A DNA stretch of 52,301 nt, from contig JAFYSB010000056.1 of NCBI GenBank assembly GCA_017546705.1, positions 1 to 52,301 of the forward strand, written 5' to 3'. The stretch's first letter is position 1, and the number at the start of each line of letters is the position of its first letter. The notes beneath the pieces were generated by a model that did not search any database, was not told the DNA's origin, and saw only the letters and a program-made list of their open reading frames with translations. The position numbers were made by a program, and so were the translations under genes. Source of the stretch: Paludibacteraceae bacterium. Lineage in GTDB: Bacteria; Bacteroidota; Bacteroidia; Bacteroidales; Paludibacteraceae. Of this stretch, positions 49,133 through 52,301 are shown one piece after another.

Positions 49133-52036
49133 CTACATATGAGGTGGAGGGCCCATCGGTGGGCGACCACCCGACTCTATCATCTGCTGTTGCCATGCGG
49201 CGCGACCTGTAGCTTTCATTCCGCCCATACGGTTGAGTTTGTAAGTGTAAGTCAGCATAAAGTACGTAGGCAGGGTATTGAATTTCTGGTAACTAACGCT
49301 GGTCTCGTTGACCGTTTGCACGATGTTCTTTTTGTCGTTCAAGAGGTCGTACACCTTAAGGGTCAAGGTCGAATTAGCCCATGTCTTATCCAGCGAGAAG
49401 TTCCATATCAGTTCGTTTACATCGGTCAAACCCTGGTATCCATGGCGTGAGGTGTAACTCACATCCGTAGCGATATTCCATGACTTTGGCAAATGGAATG
49501 TCACATCACCCGAGATTATCCAATCACCTATATGGCTGATATTCTTCTTATTGAGCGAGTTGTGTGTCAGCGAATAGACATTCGTATTCTTCACACCTAT
49601 GTCCACTATCTTATGGGTAAAGCGAAGTGTCAAGTCGCTACTCATACGGAAGTTACCCGTCTTTGAAGCATCACCCAAAGGCAATTGATCCGCCGCTATC
49701 AGTGCTGCAATCTCATCTGCATCCTGTTCGCGGAGGACATACGCCACACGTTGGTTGTAGCTCACCGCCGTGCGCGAGTGGAACTGGAACATCTTGTTGC
49801 AGAATGGCGTATTGCTCATAAAGTGCGCCCCCACATACCATGGAATCATCTCCGCATTCACGGTTTGCAGATAACGTTTACCCGTCTTATCATAAATGGT
49901 ATTATTGGTCAGCGCATCTTGCGTGAGGTTAGCATTCATACCCACCATCATGCTGGAGAACTTCTCCTGATTGAACTTCGAATACATCGCAAAGATATTG
50001 TGGCTGAAGGCTGGGTTCAGTCCCAAGTTACCTACTGTCTCGTTCATCGCATCGGAGTTGTTACGCACAGGCTCCATCTGCTGGATAGTAGGCTGATTGA
50101 CGCGTCCGCGATAGACGATGCGAGCAAACTCCTTCTGACCGAACTTATAGCGGAAACGCACGTTTGGCGACCAGTTCCATCTATTATATAAGGTATCGCG
50201 CGCGAGGATACCGCCATAATAGGTCTTAGAATAAGTCTGCGTTGCCAACACGCGCGCACCGGCTGTCAAGTCAATCTTCTCGCTCACCCAACGATAGTTC
50301 AACTCCAGCTGCTCGGTGTACATATTGTTGCTAAGCGCGTTGGAATACACACTATCATATTGATACGCTCCGTCCAACATAGAGTATTGGTCTTTCACCG
50401 AGTTGCGATTGCTACCCGACAGCGACAATACCGTCTCTATAAAGTGATTCTTGCCATAAATTGGTTCCACAAACGATGTGCGCAGCGAGTAGCTAAAAGC
50501 ATCGTTGGTTGAGAATGTATTTTGGTCCACTAACGCAGCGCTTGTTAGGTGGTCAAACGCATAGGTAGTATCACTCTTTTCAGTATTCTTGAAGGTGAAA
50601 TTAGCTCGCATAGTCAGTGCACGACCGGGCTTTGCGAACTTATGGTTGTAAGTCGCACGCATGGAGGCAGATATCTCTTCTTGCAGACTCTTTTGATGTT
50701 GATAACCATCATTGATAAGCACCGAATCACGCTCATAGGTATAATCATTCGTCTGCGCATAGCGCGAGTTGGAGTAGCTGATTTGAGGGCGCAGAATAAT
50801 CTTGTTCATCGAGTCAATCTGATACTCCATCTCCAGGCGCATCTGTGCGTCCCACGCGCGAGTGATTTTGTTGGTAGAGTCTTGGTCAATATAGGTTGCC
50901 TCCTCGCTATAACTCTCTTTCTGTGACTGCGTTCTCGTATCGTTTACCGAATGATTGATGGTTGCATCGCCACCCAAAAGGAACTCTGTCTTATCATCTT
51001 TCTTCTCCAGATTACCTGTCAGGTCAATATTGGTGTTCACGCCCAAGTTCTCCGAGGCGGTGATACCTGCATTCTGTCCGCCGAACCATCCGCGTCCGCG
51101 GCGTGAGCGAATCTCATTCGTATTGTTGGCACCAGCCACGATGGTCGTTTGGCTTTCGCCGAGGAGCAAGTTGGTGAAAATATTGGCATTGTAGCGCGCA
51201 TCATTCTCAACGAAGTGCTTCATACGCGCAGCATCCGTATCACCATAAGCAGAATTGCCATAGTCAAACCAACCACCATCATCCGTCACCATATCTGCGC
51301 CCAATGCACCCGAGTAGTTGCCAAACACACCTTTCTTGCGGTTTTTCTTCAGACTGAGATTGATGATTCGCTCTGTTTCATCGTCCTCAAACCCAGTCAG
51401 TTTAGCCATTTCGCTCTTCTCGTCAATCACTTGTATCTTCTCAATCATGTCGGCAGGGATATTCTTGGTAGCAGTCTGTACATCGTCGCCAAAGAATTTC
51501 TTGCCGTCAATACGCACGCCTTTGATTTCCTCGCCATTGATAGTCACATTACCCTCTTTATCCACTTCCACGCCGTTCATCTTCTTGAGCAGTTCCTCCA
51601 CAGTAGCAGTTTCGCCAACTTGATAGGCAGCGGTATTATACTCAATAGTATCACCCTTAACAGTCATTTCGGCTGCCCTACCCTGCACACTTACTTCTGC
51701 GAGCTCTTGTACCTGCTCTACGAGTCGAATAGCAGGGAGATCTAAGTCAGACTGTTTCATCTCAACCCACTGGCTATGCTCATTGTATCCTACCGAAGAT
51801 ACAATAAGTCGATATTTACCAGCACGAATATTGCTAAGAATAAACAATCCATCATCATAAGTCTGTGCTCCTTGCACAAGAGTTGAATCCGCTCCGTTGT
51901 AAGCAAAGAGGCGGACTGTTGCCATTTCTATCGGACCACCATCCGTCTTAGAAAGGATGGTACCTGACAATGTTTTCTGCGCCATTATTGCAGTCGTAAC
52001 TGTCAATAACAGCAATATTATTCTAATTTTTCTCAT
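49133..52036 (-). CDS. TonB-dependent-receptor-like outer-membrane protein (967 aa)
   Basis: Signal peptide ends TTAIMAQ. A carboxypeptidase-regulatory-like domain (about 22-110: LSGTILSKTDGGPIEMATVRLF, GKYRLIVSSVGYNEHSQ) is followed by a plug-like region (VSVQGRAAEMTVKGDTIEYNTAAYQVGETATVEELLKKMNGVEV, with INGEEIKGVRIDGKKFFGDD) and a C-terminal beta-barrel (about 240-945). This is the pattern of the barrel family related to SusC/TonB receptors but smaller and without a TonB box that I can point to. The last residues (RPPMGPPPHM) are a proline-methionine tail instead of the usual aromatic end. No SusD partner is adjacent, and the substrate is unknown. Confidence 0.82.
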   Translation of the reverse strand: MRKIRIILLLLTVTTAIMAQKTLSGTILSKTDGGPIEMATVRLFAYNGADSTLVQGAQTYDDGLFILSNIRAGKYRLIVSSVGYNEHSQWVEMKQSDLDLPAIRLVEQVQELAEVSVQGRAAEMTVKGDTIEYNTAAYQVGETATVEELLKKMNGVEVDKEGNVTINGEEIKGVRIDGKKFFGDDVQTATKNIPADMIEKIQVIDEKSEMAKLTGFEDDETERIINLSLKKNRKKGVFGNYSGALGADMVTDDGGWFDYGNSAYGDTDAARMKHFVENDARYNANIFTNLLLGESQTTIVAGANNTNEIRSRRGRGWFGGQNAGITASENLGVNTNIDLTGNLEKKDDKTEFLLGGDATINHSVNDTRTQSQKESYSEEATYIDQDSTNKITRAWDAQMRLEMEYQIDSMNKIILRPQISYSNSRYAQTNDYTYERDSVLINDGYQHQKSLQEEISASMRATYNHKFAKPGRALTMRANFTFKNTEKSDTTYAFDHLTSAALVDQNTFSTNDAFSYSLRTSFVEPIYGKNHFIETVLSLSGSNRNSVKDQYSMLDGAYQYDSVYSNALSNNMYTEQLELNYRWVSEKIDLTAGARVLATQTYSKTYYGGILARDTLYNRWNWSPNVRFRYKFGQKEFARIVYRGRVNQPTIQQMEPVRNNSDAMNETVGNLGLNPAFSHNIFAMYSKFNQEKFSSMMVGMNANLTQDALTNNTIYDKTGKRYLQTVNAEMIPWYVGAHFMSNTPFCNKMFQFHSRTAVSYNQRVAYVLREQDADEIAALIAADQLPLGDASKTGNFRMSSDLTLRFTHKIVDIGVKNTNVYSLTHNSLNKKNISHIGDWIISGDVTFHLPKSWNIATDVSYTSRHGYQGLTDVNELIWNFSLDKTWANSTLTLKVYDLLNDKKNIVQTVNETSVSYQKFNTLPTYFMLTYTYKLNRMGGMKATGRAAWQQQMIESGGRPPMGPPPHM

Positions 52037-52166
52037 TTTGAGCCTATATTTTGCTGTATTAAATGCGACAAAAATCGTGCCAAAAGCCTTAAATCATCAA
52101 ACATTTTTCCAATAAATCACTTTTTTTCTCTTTTTACAATCAAGTCATCTCCTTGTCTATCGGTTC
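52037..52166. other. Gap between the receptor gene and the transposase fragment
   Basis: A gene-free 130-bp AT-rich interval that should contain the receptor promoter and the end of the insertion sequence. A weak, off-consensus TTG...GATTTTTG lies on the minus strand (52069-52100). I could not identify a terminal inverted repeat or target duplication. Confidence 0.4.
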
Positions 52167-52301
52167 TTATTCAAATTTCGTGCAATGTTTTTCAGTTAGG
52201 TACATTTTTATCTCAAGTAGTTTGACGCTCGCTCTTCCGTACATTGTGCGCTTTAAGGCTTTAAGTTTGTTGACATACCCTTCAACTATTCCGTTTGAAA
52301 A
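52167..52301 (-). CDS. ISL3-family transposase, C-terminal fragment at the window edge
   Basis: On the minus strand the frame is open from the window edge to TAA at 52167-52169, about 44 codons. It reads FSNGIVEGYVNKLKALKRTMYGRAS and ends in LTEKHCTKFE. NG-hydrophobic-EG-x2-N-K-LK-x-LKR-x-MYGRA is the highly conserved C-terminal end of ISL3-type (DDE) transposases, with the catalytic Glu in VEG. Whether the transposase is complete lies outside the window. This is the only clear insertion-sequence trace here. It transcribes toward the receptor gene's upstream region. Confidence 0.82.
   Translation of the reverse strand, partial: FSNGIVEGYVNKLKALKRTMYGRASVKLLEIKMYLTEKHCTKFE

Overview
The window reads as chromosomal DNA from a member of the Bacteroidales. 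Three things support this. Genes use the Bacteroidota promoter form TTG-N19/20-TAnnTTTG, of which I located 13 copies. The gene families (SprA, TonB-dependent receptor, DUF4922, DUF6242, DUF2461, NagB fused to a PIG-L domain, viroplasmin-type RNase H1) are typical of that group. Predicted lipoproteins and signal peptides ending in AQ or GQ are also typical. SprA and a PorE-like OmpA protein suggest a type IX secretion system. I cannot name a genus.

Layout. 1-4015: a 5'-truncated NagB/PIG-L gene, a two-part glycosyltransferase and a HIT-like DUF4922 protein. 4211-9974: an accessory-looking stretch with a GHKL ATPase overlapping a STAS-like DUF4325 gene, an AT-rich PrrC/AAA_13-like ABC ATPase, a long bulged hairpin that may be a non-coding RNA, a GIY-YIG-like nuclease and a secreted protein of unknown function. 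9975-10455: hairpin-rich non-coding DNA. 10456-16100: a YeiH-type transporter, a TonB-C protein, alkaline phosphatase, a SpoIID-like protein, a BtuF-like lipoprotein and a small envelope protein. 16166-26222: thiL on the minus strand, then ruvA-sprA-nadR-like. 26289-33258: tonB-recG and a surface-glycan group (flippase, two glycosyltransferases, FemAB-like). 33389-36752: prs, a glutaminyl-cyclase-like M28 lipoprotein, sufC and a short sufD. 36892-41030: a PorE-like operon. 41105-41905: tRNA-Arg(CCU) and rnhA. 41914-47813: long- and short-chain prenyl diphosphate synthases, a DUF6242 lipoprotein, fau and ddl. 47953-52036: galM and a TonB-dependent-receptor-like protein. The window ends in an ISL3-type transposase fragment.

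The most unusual feature is a set of degenerate short-period repeats. 7-bp arrays abut or overlap start codons (yeiH, sprA, rnhA; close to thiL and ispA) and also lie in frame inside two coding regions. Small palindromic units occur between genes and also in frame inside three coding regions (DUF4922, ruvA, rnhA), at what look like loops or linkers. Arrays with an 11-bp period occur only between genes. The pattern recalls in-frame palindromic elements of Rickettsia, but the sequences are different.

The best candidate for an undescribed functional system is 4211-8260: a GHKL/STAS switch pair next to a PrrC-like ATPase, a structured RNA candidate and a GIY-YIG-like nuclease. The individual parts are readable from sequence. 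That they act together is inference.
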